NCBI GenBank assembly: GCA_963767715.1
Contig: CAVYFA010000001.1
Location: 744,001-808,000, forward strand
Direction of reading: 5' to 3'
Origin: CAVSXS01 sp963767715
Lineage (GTDB): Bacteria; Chloroflexota; Ktedonobacteria; Ktedonobacterales; Ktedonobacteraceae
DNA length: 64,000 bases
The notes under the pieces were generated by a model, which worked only from the letters and a program-made list of their open reading frames with translations, was not told where the DNA came from and searched no databases. A program made the translations under genes and the position numbers. Positions 8,212 to 16,275 of this stretch are shown piece by piece. The first letter of the stretch is position 1. Every line of letters starts with the position of its first letter.

Positions 8212-9081
8212 ATGGACACAAGTCTGAATCGGCCCGGTGAGCGAATACGGACGGAGAGTGCTGCCCAGGACCATTTGCCCGTCGCCAAGCTGCAGCTTGG
8301 CGAGGCGACCGCGCGGGTCCAGGTCGATGCCGCCGTGAAAATCGACGTGCGCCGTGCCAATTTCTGGTATGGGCAGAAGCAGGCGCTCTACGACGTGTCG
8401 ATGGGAATACGCGAGCGCCAGGTGACCGCGTTGATCGGTCCATCAGGCTGCGGGAAAACCACCTTCTTGCGCACGCTCAATCGCATGAACGATCTGATCC
8501 CGCGCACCCGCACAGAGGGCGAGGCCATGCTGGACGGGGAAAATATCTACGACGACGTGGTGGATGTGGTGTCGCTGCGCGCGCGCGTCGGTATGGTCTT
8601 CCAGCGCCCCAACCCCTTCCCCAAGTCGATCTTCGAAAATGTCGCGTACGGCCTGCACGTGCAGGGCAAGTCGAGGAAGTATATCCAGGAGCGCGTCGAA
8701 GCGAGCCTGCGCGGGGCGGCGCTGTGGGACGAGGTCAAGGACCGCCTGAAATCCTCGGCCCTCGGGCTCTCCGGTGGTCAGCAGCAGCGCCTGTGCATCG
8801 CGCGCGCCATCGCCATCAACCCGGAGGTGCTCTTGATGGACGAGCCGGCCTCCTCCCTCGACCCCATCGCCACGCTGAAAATCGAAGAGTTGATCGTGGA
8901 TCTGGCGAAGGGCTACACCATCGTGATTGTGACGCACAACATGCAACAGGCCGCGCGCGTGTCGCAGTATACCGGCTTTTTCCTGAGCGGCAAGCTAATC
9001 GAGTTTGGTCCGACGGTCGATCTCTTCGAGCACCCGACGCAAAAAGAAACGGAAGATTATATCAGTGGACGGTTTAGTTAA
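8212..9081 (+). CDS. pstB: phosphate ABC transporter ATP-binding protein PstB (second copy)
   Basis: This 289-residue ATPase carries an extra N-terminal stretch of about 40 residues before the ABC domain. It has Walker A GPSGCGKT, VFQRPNPFPKSIFENVAYG, LSGGQQQR, VLLMDEPASSLDP and a C-terminus (TQKETEDYISGRFS) nearly identical to that of the first copy. The match to canonical PstB is somewhat better here, notably FPKSIFENV. A GAGGAG ribosome site lies just before the ATG. Two PstB proteins for one PstCA pair may form a heterodimer or respond to different conditions; this is inference. Confidence 0.92.
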   Translation: MDTSLNRPGERIRTESAAQDHLPVAKLQLGEATARVQVDAAVKIDVRRANFWYGQKQALYDVSMGIRERQVTALIGPSGCGKTTFLRTLNRMNDLIPRTRTEGEAMLDGENIYDDVVDVVSLRARVGMVFQRPNPFPKSIFENVAYGLHVQGKSRKYIQERVEASLRGAALWDEVKDRLKSSALGLSGGQQQRLCIARAIAINPEVLLMDEPASSLDPIATLKIEELIVDLAKGYTIVIVTHNMQQAARVSQYTGFFLSGKLIEFGPTVDLFEHPTQKETEDYISGRFS

Positions 9082-9112
9082 CTCATACTGCTTTCGACAG
9101 GGGAGGTGATCT

Positions 9113-9856
9113 TTGGGGCGTAAAATCCTGGTGGTTGATGACGAGCCGGTGCTCGTCGAGACCATCGCCTACAACCTGCAGCAGGCCGGCTTTCAGGTTT
9201 CTACTGCTTTGGACGGCAGCAGCGGCCTCGAGGCCGCGCGCCGCGAGAAACCCGACCTCATTATCCTCGACATTATGCTGCCGGAAATGGATGGGCTGGA
9301 GGTCTGCCGCCAGTTGCGCCGCGATGGACCAACCTCCACCACTCCCATCATAATGCTCACCGCCAAAGGCGAAGAGATCGATAAGGTCGTCGGCCTGGAG
9401 GTTGGCGCCGACGATTACGTCACCAAACCCTTTGGCCGGCGAGAACTCCTCGCCCGCGTGCGTGCCCTCCTGCGCCGTTCCGAATATCCACCAGCACACG
9501 AGGAGCAGAATGACCAGAATGCAGACGCCAGAGCCGCTGAGTCACGTCGCCCCGACCGCGAGCTCCTCGCCGGGCCTATCCGCATCGATCTAGCCGGCCG
9601 GCGTATCAACAGCCGCGGCAAAGAATTGGAGTTACAGCCCAAGCAGTTCGATCTGCTCGTCTACCTGGCGCGCAACCGCGGAACCGTGCTCACCCGCGAC
9701 CAGTTGCTACACAACGTCTGGGGCTACGACTACGCCGGGGATACGCGCACCGTTGATGTACACGTGCGCTGGTTGCGCGAGAAAATCGAAGAAGACCCCG
9801 CTAACCCAAAATTGATCCAGACCGTACGCGGTGTGGGGTATTGTTTCCGGTCGTAG
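9113..9856 (+). CDS. OmpR/PhoB-family response regulator, probable phosphate regulator
   Basis: The TTG start at 9113 is backed by GGGAGGTGAT immediately upstream. The 247-residue protein has a receiver domain with acidic pocket D9-D10, phosphoacceptor D53 (LIILDIMLPEMDG), LTAK and VTKPF. A linker of about 35 residues leads to a winged-helix DNA-binding domain (KQFDLLVYLARN, TVDVHVRWLREKIE, TVRGVGYCF). Its position at the end of the pst cluster and the candidate PHO box upstream of pstS suggest it is the PhoB/PhoP regulator. No PhoR kinase and no PhoU gene follow, so its phosphodonor must be encoded elsewhere. Confidence 0.9.
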   Translation: MGRKILVVDDEPVLVETIAYNLQQAGFQVSTALDGSSGLEAARREKPDLIILDIMLPEMDGLEVCRQLRRDGPTSTTPIIMLTAKGEEIDKVVGLEVGADDYVTKPFGRRELLARVRALLRRSEYPPAHEEQNDQNADARAAESRRPDRELLAGPIRIDLAGRRINSRGKELELQPKQFDLLVYLARNRGTVLTRDQLLHNVWGYDYAGDTRTVDVHVRWLREKIEEDPANPKLIQTVRGVGYCFRS

Positions 9857-9928
9857 AGAGCAGGGTGTGGTATTATATGTATAAGTTTTATATGTTACTT
9901 TCCTTGATGTTTAAGGAGTTTTTCCGTT

Positions 9929-10795
9929 TTGATTCTTTCGACAACCAACCTCGTGCTTTCCCCTGATGCCTCGATAGACCTGCACATGCATACCACCTTT
10001 AGCGATGGACGCTGGCCAGCCGAACAGTTGATCGATTACCTGATTTCCGAGCGGTTTGCCCTGGTGGCTATTACCGATCATGACCGCGTCGATACTATGG
10101 GTGTGATCCAGGAACTGGCCATCCAGAAGCGGCTGCCTGTACTGACGGGTGTGGAGATGACTACGCAGTGGAATGGCGTGATGGGTGATATCCTGTGTTA
10201 TGGCTTTGATCCTGATAATACCGAGTTGCGTGGAGTTGCTGATGACGTGGTGAAGCGTCAGCTAGAAAATACGCTGGCTGTCTACGAAGAACTGCGCCAT
10301 AAGGGCTACGAGTTCCCACGCCAGGCGGAGGTGCTGCACGAGAGCGGCGGCGAATTGCGCCTGCCCCGCGATAACATCATGCTGCTGCGTGCGCACGGCT
10401 ATGCCAGCGACTGGCACGCTGCCCTGAACATCCTGCAAGAATCTGGCTTTGTCTCCATCAAAGCGGATATGGCTCATACAGTTGATACCGTCCACCGCTG
10501 CGGCGGGGTCGCGCTTGTGGCACATCCAGGCCGCAAGGAACGCGGTTTTACCTACTACGATACGGAGTTGCTCGATAAAGTGCGTGCCGAAGTACCCCTG
10601 GATGGCATCGAGGTTATCCATCCTTCACACAGCCCGGAAGACACCGAGACGCTGCTGGCATACGCGCGCAAGCACGAGCTGTTGATGAGTACTGGCTCCG
10701 ATTCGCATAGCATTCCGAACCGTATGCCGAAGAAGCACCGCGCCGAATTGAGCCGCGCCCTGTTAGAACGAGTCGGCATAGCGGTGGCGGCATAG
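9929..10795 (+). CDS. PHP-domain metal-dependent phosphoesterase
   Basis: The TTG start at 9929 lies 10 nt after AAGGAG. The 288-residue protein has the PHP metal-binding motifs: DLHMHTTFSDG (H19, H21), AITDHDRVDT, GVEM, VALVAHPGR and TGSDSHSIPN. It belongs with the YciV/TrpH-like group, whose characterised members hydrolyse 3-prime,5-prime nucleoside bisphosphates or act as 5-prime-3-prime exonucleases on short RNA. It is cytoplasmic, with no membrane segment. It is separated from the response regulator by 72 nt of AT-rich DNA, so it may have its own promoter. The exact substrate is not predictable. Confidence 0.85.
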   Translation: MILSTTNLVLSPDASIDLHMHTTFSDGRWPAEQLIDYLISERFALVAITDHDRVDTMGVIQELAIQKRLPVLTGVEMTTQWNGVMGDILCYGFDPDNTELRGVADDVVKRQLENTLAVYEELRHKGYEFPRQAEVLHESGGELRLPRDNIMLLRAHGYASDWHAALNILQESGFVSIKADMAHTVDTVHRCGGVALVAHPGRKERGFTYYDTELLDKVRAEVPLDGIEVIHPSHSPEDTETLLAYARKHELLMSTGSDSHSIPNRMPKKHRAELSRALLERVGIAVAA

Positions 10796-10841
10796 CAAGG
10801 ATGGCACCCGCGAGGGGCACCATCCTTGCTATGCCGCCACC
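10783..10841. terminator. long bidirectional hairpin between convergent genes
   Basis: A perfect 22-bp inverted repeat (10783-10804 with 10820-10841) encloses a short loop that can extend the stem with CCC/GGG. It spans the stop codon of the PHP gene and abuts the stop of the convergent symporter gene. It has no T-tract but is symmetric, as expected for a shared terminator or transcript-stabilising element. Confidence 0.6.
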
Positions 10842-12425
10842 TTAACCCAGGGCTTCGCGCCCGGCTTCGACCGGAAGGCGCTCTTCTGCATCGTAATCGG
10901 TCGGTGAGGTCGCGTCTCTGCCGCGCCGCAGCCCGATCACGTTGAAGATGGGGGTCAGGATGATCGCCAGCACGAGATTCAGTACAATCATCGAGAAAGC
11001 GATGTACATGGCCGGGAAGCTGAAGCTGCCCAGCGTGATGGTATAGACAGACTTGAGCCCCGCCACGTAGAAGAAGATCGTGCCGAGCACTTCGCCGGCC
11101 GCCCAGCCGATCAGCAGCGCCCAGCGATTGAACCAGTTGGTGTAGAGGCCCAGGAAGACCGCCGGGAGGGTCTGGAGAATCCAGATGCCGCCGAGCAACT
11201 GGAAGTTGATGACCTGCGCGGTGGGAATGTAGATGATGAAGAGTACCGCCCCGAACTTCAGGATGAGCGAGGCCCACTTGGCGACGCTCGATTCCGCGCG
11301 GTCGGAGGCATTCGGGTTGATGTACTCTTTGAAGATGTTGCGCGTGAACAGGTTAGCCGCTGCGATCGACATCACGGCGGCGGGTACCAGCGCGCCAATC
11401 GAGATGGCCGCGAAGACGAAGCCCGCGAACCAGGATGGAAATTCCGCGTTGATGAGTGCCGGCACTGCGCCATTTGAACCAAAGGGCGCCAGTGGCTTTA
11501 TGTGTGCGGCAATTGCCATGTAGCCCGTCAGTGCGAGCAGGGCCAGCATCAGCGAGTAGATGGGGAGCAGAGCAGTATTGCGTTTGACCACATTTCTGCT
11601 GTTGCTACTCAGAACGCTTGTCAGCGAGTGCGGGTAGAGGAACAATGCCAGGGCTGAGCCAAGCGCCAGCGTGACATACGCCCAGGTCTGCTTCGGACTC
11701 AAAAACTCGGAGAATGTCGTTGTGTTCGCGGCATGTTTGGCGCTGACCGCGCTGAAGATCGCCCCAAATCCGCCGAGCCTGGAAGGGATGACGATCAGAA
11801 TGGCGATCAATGCCACGAAAATCATCACATCCTTAACCAGGGCGATCATAGCGGGCGCGCGCAGCCCGCTCGTATAGGTATAAGCCGCCAGGATCAGGAA
11901 AGCCAGGAGCAGCGGCAGGTCGAGCTGGAAGCCGCCGATCGGCACCGTGAGCGGGATGCCAAGCGCGGCCAGCGAGACCTGGATGCCGAACATCTGCAAG
12001 GCGATGTACGGCAGCGTTGCTACGATGCCGGTAAGGGCCATCGCGAAGGCCAGCGTCTTGCTGCCGAAGCGTTCTTTCACGAAGTCGGAGGCCGTCACGT
12101 AGCCACGCTGCTTGCAGACCGACCAGAACTTGGGCATCAGCACGTAAATGATTGGGTATACCAGCACGGTATAGGGAACAGCAAACCAGCCGTTCAGGAC
12201 ACCCAGCCCGAACATGGCTGCCGGAACGGCGATAAAGGTATACGCGGTGTACAGATCTCCGCCAAGCAGGAACCAGGTCACCAGGGTGCCGAAACGTCGT
12301 CCGGCCAATCCCCATTCATTAATCAGATCGAGATTGCCGCGCCGCCAGCGCGCGGCCACAAATCCCAGGATGGTGACAATTGCGAAGAAGATGATGAAGA
12401 CAGTAAAAGCGACCCCGTTAAACAT
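10842..12425 (-). CDS. sodium:solute symporter family protein (monocarboxylate-type)
   Basis: The 527-residue protein is almost entirely hydrophobic, with about 13 membrane segments. It has the SSS-family core near its start (NEWGLAGRRFGTLVTWFLLG), then YTAYTFIAVPAAMFG and FSVCKQRGYVTASDFVKERFG-like loop motifs. It imports a small solute, probably a mono- or dicarboxylate, with sodium. The ribosome site AAAGGAG is 8 nt before the ATG. It follows a DUF3311 gene by 26 nt, a pairing commonly seen with symporters of this subgroup, so both likely form one transporter unit. Confidence 0.88.
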   Translation of the reverse strand: MFNGVAFTVFIIFFAIVTILGFVAARWRRGNLDLINEWGLAGRRFGTLVTWFLLGGDLYTAYTFIAVPAAMFGLGVLNGWFAVPYTVLVYPIIYVLMPKFWSVCKQRGYVTASDFVKERFGSKTLAFAMALTGIVATLPYIALQMFGIQVSLAALGIPLTVPIGGFQLDLPLLLAFLILAAYTYTSGLRAPAMIALVKDVMIFVALIAILIVIPSRLGGFGAIFSAVSAKHAANTTTFSEFLSPKQTWAYVTLALGSALALFLYPHSLTSVLSSNSRNVVKRNTALLPIYSLMLALLALTGYMAIAAHIKPLAPFGSNGAVPALINAEFPSWFAGFVFAAISIGALVPAAVMSIAAANLFTRNIFKEYINPNASDRAESSVAKWASLILKFGAVLFIIYIPTAQVINFQLLGGIWILQTLPAVFLGLYTNWFNRWALLIGWAAGEVLGTIFFYVAGLKSVYTITLGSFSFPAMYIAFSMIVLNLVLAIILTPIFNVIGLRRGRDATSPTDYDAEERLPVEAGREALG

Positions 12426-12451
12426 GCATGAATCTCCTTTATCCCTCTACT

Positions 12452-12652
12452 TCATGCTCCCAGAAAATACAACGCGGCGGTAAGAATAGCCGTGAGTATA
12501 ATCCAGAGCATCGAGTACCAGTACAAGAAGGGAATGCCGATGAACGTCGGGTTAGGGCTGTTGTAGAACGGCGGGTACAACAGGGCGATGAAGGGAATGA
12601 TGAGGAAGATGAGAAGCCAGGAACGCCTCCTCCTCTGAGGTTGGGATGCCAT
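12452..12652 (-). CDS. DUF3311-type small membrane protein, symporter partner
   Basis: I choose the ATG at 12650-12652, which has AAAGGAG at good spacing; the upstream extension of the frame looks non-coding. The 66-residue protein has a basic N-terminus (QPQRRRRS) and two membrane segments (about 12-25 and 42-62) separated by YNSPNPTFIGIPFLYWY, the signature of DUF3311. Such proteins precede SSS symporters and are thought to be small accessory subunits. The 279-nt gap upstream (12653-12931) shows no gene; it includes TTGACA on the minus strand without a good -10. Confidence 0.8.
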   Translation of the reverse strand: MASQPQRRRRSWLLIFLIIPFIALLYPPFYNSPNPTFIGIPFLYWYSMLWIILTAILTAALYFLGA

Positions 12653-12931
12653 AGACCTTACTCCTTTCGTAGGTCGTGTGTGATGAGAACTACACAGAAT
12701 GAAAAAAGAGAACGAAAGGGAAAACCTTAAGGATTGGACAGCGAGGCATATCGATGAGCGTGGACGGTGAACAGAAAGGCATGTACCATCTGACCACCTC
12801 ATCAATAATGGGTATGTACCAATCTACTATACTAAGTACAGTATTAGCTGGAAGATGTCAAGTGAACAAGAATTCTCACGCAGACTCGATCTCACGTCTC
12901 GCACGTAGAGCTGCGCGACAGTAGACTCTGC

Positions 12932-14695
12932 TTACATCACCCGCATCATAATGCTCGCCGCAAACTGCGCCAGGTTCACCAGCCAGTAAGCCAGCACTGT
13001 CCCCATCAGCAGGGTGCCAACCGCAGACGCTCCCAGTGCCAGCCAGCTCGTCCAGCCGATGACTATTCGCGGCTCCGCAGGTTCAGCAGCTTTTTCTTTG
13101 ACGAGCGGGGATGTAGGTGCCCTCACCGCGACCGCCGTCGCTGCCACTGCCTTGCTTGCTCCGTTGCCACTGCCGCTTAATCTGCCGGAGGCGCGCCTGC
13201 TGGCAGCCGAGGCCGGAGCTACAGGTGCGGTTGAAATTGACGGCACTGTTGTTGCCTGCGTCCCTGCTTGCGCTCCGGGCTGGCGTTCCATGAACATTGC
13301 GGCGATGAAGCGCAGGTAGTAATACATGCCAAGCACGCTGGCAAGCACGCCGATGATGAGTAGTTCGGGGTGGCCGCTTTGCAGGGCGGCGTAGAAGATG
13401 TAGTATTTCGCTGCGAAGCCTGCCATCGGCGGGAAACCCGCCAGGGCGAGCAGAAAGAAGGCCAGCAGGCCCGCCAGCGTGGGCTGGCGATACCATAGCC
13501 CGCGCAGTTCCGCCAGGCTATTGCCGGAATTATCCGCGCGTTCCAGCACTGAGACCACACCGAAAGCGCCCAGGTTCAGGAAGGTATAGCAGAACAGGTA
13601 GAAGAGGATGGCCGAGATGCCGACCGTGCCCCCCGCGACGACGCCAATGAGCAGGTAGCCGGCGTGGGCAATGCTCGAATAGGCCAGCAGGCGCTTGAGA
13701 TTGCTCTGCGCCAGCGCCAGGATGTTACCGCCTACAATGGTCAGGATGGCGATGGCCCACACGACCGGCAGCCAATCGTTCGAGATGGGGCCGAGGACAA
13801 TATCGAAGACGCGCGCGAAGGCGATCATCGCTGCTGCTTTCGTGCCGACCGACATGAAAGCTGTGACCGGCGCAGGCGCGCCGTCATAAACATCAGGTGT
13901 CCAGGCCTGGAACGGCACGGCTGAAACCTTGAAGGCAAAACCGACAACCAGTAGGCCCATACCGGTAAGCAGCAGCGTTGTAGACCCCCGATTTATCGTG
14001 GGGTGAATGTGACTTCCTGGGGGTAAGGATGCCGCGTGAACAAGCTGGACGGTGCTGAACAGGTAATGTTGAATACCGGCAAACGAAGTATTTCCGGTTG
14101 CGCCATAGACCAGGGCAATCCCGTAGAGCAGGATGGCCGAGGCGAACGAACTGAGCAGGAAATATTTCATGCCCGCTTCCTGCGAGGTTCCGCGCCGCGC
14201 GACGAAGCCGCACAGGATGTAGAGCGCTAGCGAGAGCATCTCCAGCCCCAGGAAGATCGTCAGGAAGCTGAGCGCGGCGGCCATAATCATCATGCCGACC
14301 GTTCCGAACAGCATCAGCGCATAGTACTCGCCGTGGTGAACGAGCTTGAGACGTTTCAGGTAGGCGGGCGAGAGCGTAACGCCCATGGCGCTGGCGCTCA
14401 GGATAATGCAATAGGCATACAAAGATCCTGCATCGGAGCCGATCATGTGATTGAAGGCGGGCTGGTTGTCGCCAATGTTAAAAAGAACAATGCTCGCGAT
14501 AAAGGACCCGGCCACACCAAGCAGGCTCAGCGCGGGCAGGACCATAAAAATGCCTTCTCGCGCATGCTTGCCTGTTTGTTGTTGTGATGGCAGCAATAGA
14601 TCGGCTATCAGCACGAGCAGCGCGAAGGCCGCCAGCACCAACTCCGGCGCTATACGCCCCCAATCGGCGGCTGTTGCAGTAAATGTGAACGACAT
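12932..14695 (-). CDS. nuoN: NADH-quinone oxidoreductase subunit N
   Basis: This antiporter-like membrane subunit of complex I has about 14 helices and conserved stretches such as FLGLEMLSLALYILCGF, VPFQAWTPDVYDGAPAPVTAFMS and YSSIAHAGYLLIG, which hold the lysines and glutamates of the proton channel. At 587 residues it is about 90 longer than usual because of a low-complexity insertion (about residues 470-543, rich in Ala, Ser, Thr and Pro) before the last helix. It is the last gene of the nuo operon and lies 10 nt after nuoM. Confidence 0.95.
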   Translation of the reverse strand: MSFTFTATAADWGRIAPELVLAAFALLVLIADLLLPSQQQTGKHAREGIFMVLPALSLLGVAGSFIASIVLFNIGDNQPAFNHMIGSDAGSLYAYCIILSASAMGVTLSPAYLKRLKLVHHGEYYALMLFGTVGMMIMAAALSFLTIFLGLEMLSLALYILCGFVARRGTSQEAGMKYFLLSSFASAILLYGIALVYGATGNTSFAGIQHYLFSTVQLVHAASLPPGSHIHPTINRGSTTLLLTGMGLLVVGFAFKVSAVPFQAWTPDVYDGAPAPVTAFMSVGTKAAAMIAFARVFDIVLGPISNDWLPVVWAIAILTIVGGNILALAQSNLKRLLAYSSIAHAGYLLIGVVAGGTVGISAILFYLFCYTFLNLGAFGVVSVLERADNSGNSLAELRGLWYRQPTLAGLLAFFLLALAGFPPMAGFAAKYYIFYAALQSGHPELLIIGVLASVLGMYYYLRFIAAMFMERQPGAQAGTQATTVPSISTAPVAPASAASRRASGRLSGSGNGASKAVAATAVAVRAPTSPLVKEKAAEPAEPRIVIGWTSWLALGASAVGTLLMGTVLAYWLVNLAQFAASIMMRVM

Positions 14696-14705
14696 ATCGA
14701 TAACC

Positions 14706-16271
14706 TCAATGAATCAAAATGCTCCCAAAATGCTGGAGCGTGTTCACCACCGTCGGCTCCATCAAGAAGGTCAGCACCTGCGGTTGAAAACCGATATAAA
14801 AGATCAGGAGCAGCAAAGGCAAGATCACCAGGAACTCGCTCATCTGGATATCGCTCAGTGCGTTTTTGCGCTCGAGCACGGCTACCGGCCCTTCGATCTT
14901 GCGCGGCCCCTGCATCATGCCCTGGAAGAGGCGTATCATGTACCATGCGGCAGGTATCACAACGGCGGTACCCAGGAAGCCGAATAGCGTGCTGCTCTGG
15001 AATGCGCCCAGCAGCGACAGGAACTCGCCCGCGAAGCTGTTGAGCCCCGGTAGGCCGAGTGAGGAGAGCACAGCGATCAACATGACGCTGGCCATGATTG
15101 GAATGCGCTTCGCTAGCCCACCATAGTCGCTCAGGCGGCGCGTCCCGGTGCGCGCCTCAACATAGCCGACGATCAAGAAGAGCGCTGCGATCGTGATACC
15201 GTGATTGACCATCTGCAAGACCGAGCCTTCGATGCCCTGCACATTGAAGGCGAACATGCCCAGCATGACGATGCCCAGGTGGCTGATGCTGGAATAGCCG
15301 AGCAGCCGCTTGATATCGTTCTGCACCAGCGCCATCCACGCACAGTAGAGTATGCCGATGACCGCTAGCGTATTGATGAGCGGCGCCAGCGTATGCACAG
15401 CGTTGGGGAAAAGCGGTAAACAGAAACGCAGGAAGCCATACGCGCCGGTTTTGGACATGGCTCCCGCTAGCATCGCTGTGACGGGCGCGGGCGCTTCGCT
15501 ATAGGCATCGGGCAGCCAGCTATGGAACGGTACTAGCGGCACCTTGACGGCGAAGGCTGCGGCAAAGGCCAGGAAGAGCCACATCTGAATGGTGGGGTCG
15601 AGCCTGCCGTTGAGCAGCGTCGCGAAGTCAAGCGTATAGCCACTGCCGGGTGTGAGCTGCTGGTGATAGTAGCCCAGCGCGATGATGCCGGCCAGCATCA
15701 ACAGGCTTCCAACAGAAGTGTAGAGCACGAACTTTATCGCTGCATAAACTCGGCGCTCGCCGCCCCAACTGCCTACCAGGAAATAGGCCGGGATCAGCAT
15801 CAACTCCCAGAAAATGTAGAACAGGAAGAGGTTCGAGGCCAGGAAGACGCCCAGTATCCCGCTTTCCAGCAGCAGCATGAAGGCCATGTAGTTCTTGACC
15901 TTCTGGTCGATTCTGAACGACGCGCCGATGCAGACGACGGTGAGTAAGGAGGTGAGCGTGGTGAGTAAAAGACTGATGCCATCTACATCCAGGCTGTAAC
16001 TCAGACTGAAGTTTTGCGTGACGATCCAGTTTAGTTGCTCGTGAACGGTTGCATAATATGTTGCTGTCGGGCTTGCACCGACAATCGTCGCGGCAAAATT
16101 TGGCACGGCCTGCGAGTAGCCCAGCATGAGTCCAAGCACGATCAGCAGGTCAGCCCAGGCGAAAGCCAGCGCTGTCCAGCGGATGAGGCTGAGCCGATCG
16201 CGCGGGAGCAGCAGTGTAACGATGCCGCCGATCAGGGGCAGAAAGATAATCAGCGATAACAGTGGAAACAT
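14706..16271 (-). CDS. nuoM: NADH-quinone oxidoreductase subunit M
   Basis: The 521-residue antiporter-like subunit has about 14 membrane helices. Visible signatures include FYIFWELMLIPAYFLVG, VPLVPFHSWLPDAYSEAPAP and YSSISHLGIVMLG, the conserved elements of proton-pumping subunits ND4/NuoM, including the channel glutamate in WELM. It sits between nuoL (4-nt gap) and nuoN (10-nt gap), so it is translated from the same operon mRNA. Confidence 0.96.
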   Translation of the reverse strand: MFPLLSLIIFLPLIGGIVTLLLPRDRLSLIRWTALAFAWADLLIVLGLMLGYSQAVPNFAATIVGASPTATYYATVHEQLNWIVTQNFSLSYSLDVDGISLLLTTLTSLLTVVCIGASFRIDQKVKNYMAFMLLLESGILGVFLASNLFLFYIFWELMLIPAYFLVGSWGGERRVYAAIKFVLYTSVGSLLMLAGIIALGYYHQQLTPGSGYTLDFATLLNGRLDPTIQMWLFLAFAAAFAVKVPLVPFHSWLPDAYSEAPAPVTAMLAGAMSKTGAYGFLRFCLPLFPNAVHTLAPLINTLAVIGILYCAWMALVQNDIKRLLGYSSISHLGIVMLGMFAFNVQGIEGSVLQMVNHGITIAALFLIVGYVEARTGTRRLSDYGGLAKRIPIMASVMLIAVLSSLGLPGLNSFAGEFLSLLGAFQSSTLFGFLGTAVVIPAAWYMIRLFQGMMQGPRKIEGPVAVLERKNALSDIQMSEFLVILPLLLLIFYIGFQPQVLTFLMEPTVVNTLQHFGSILIH

Positions 16272-16275
16272 GCCG

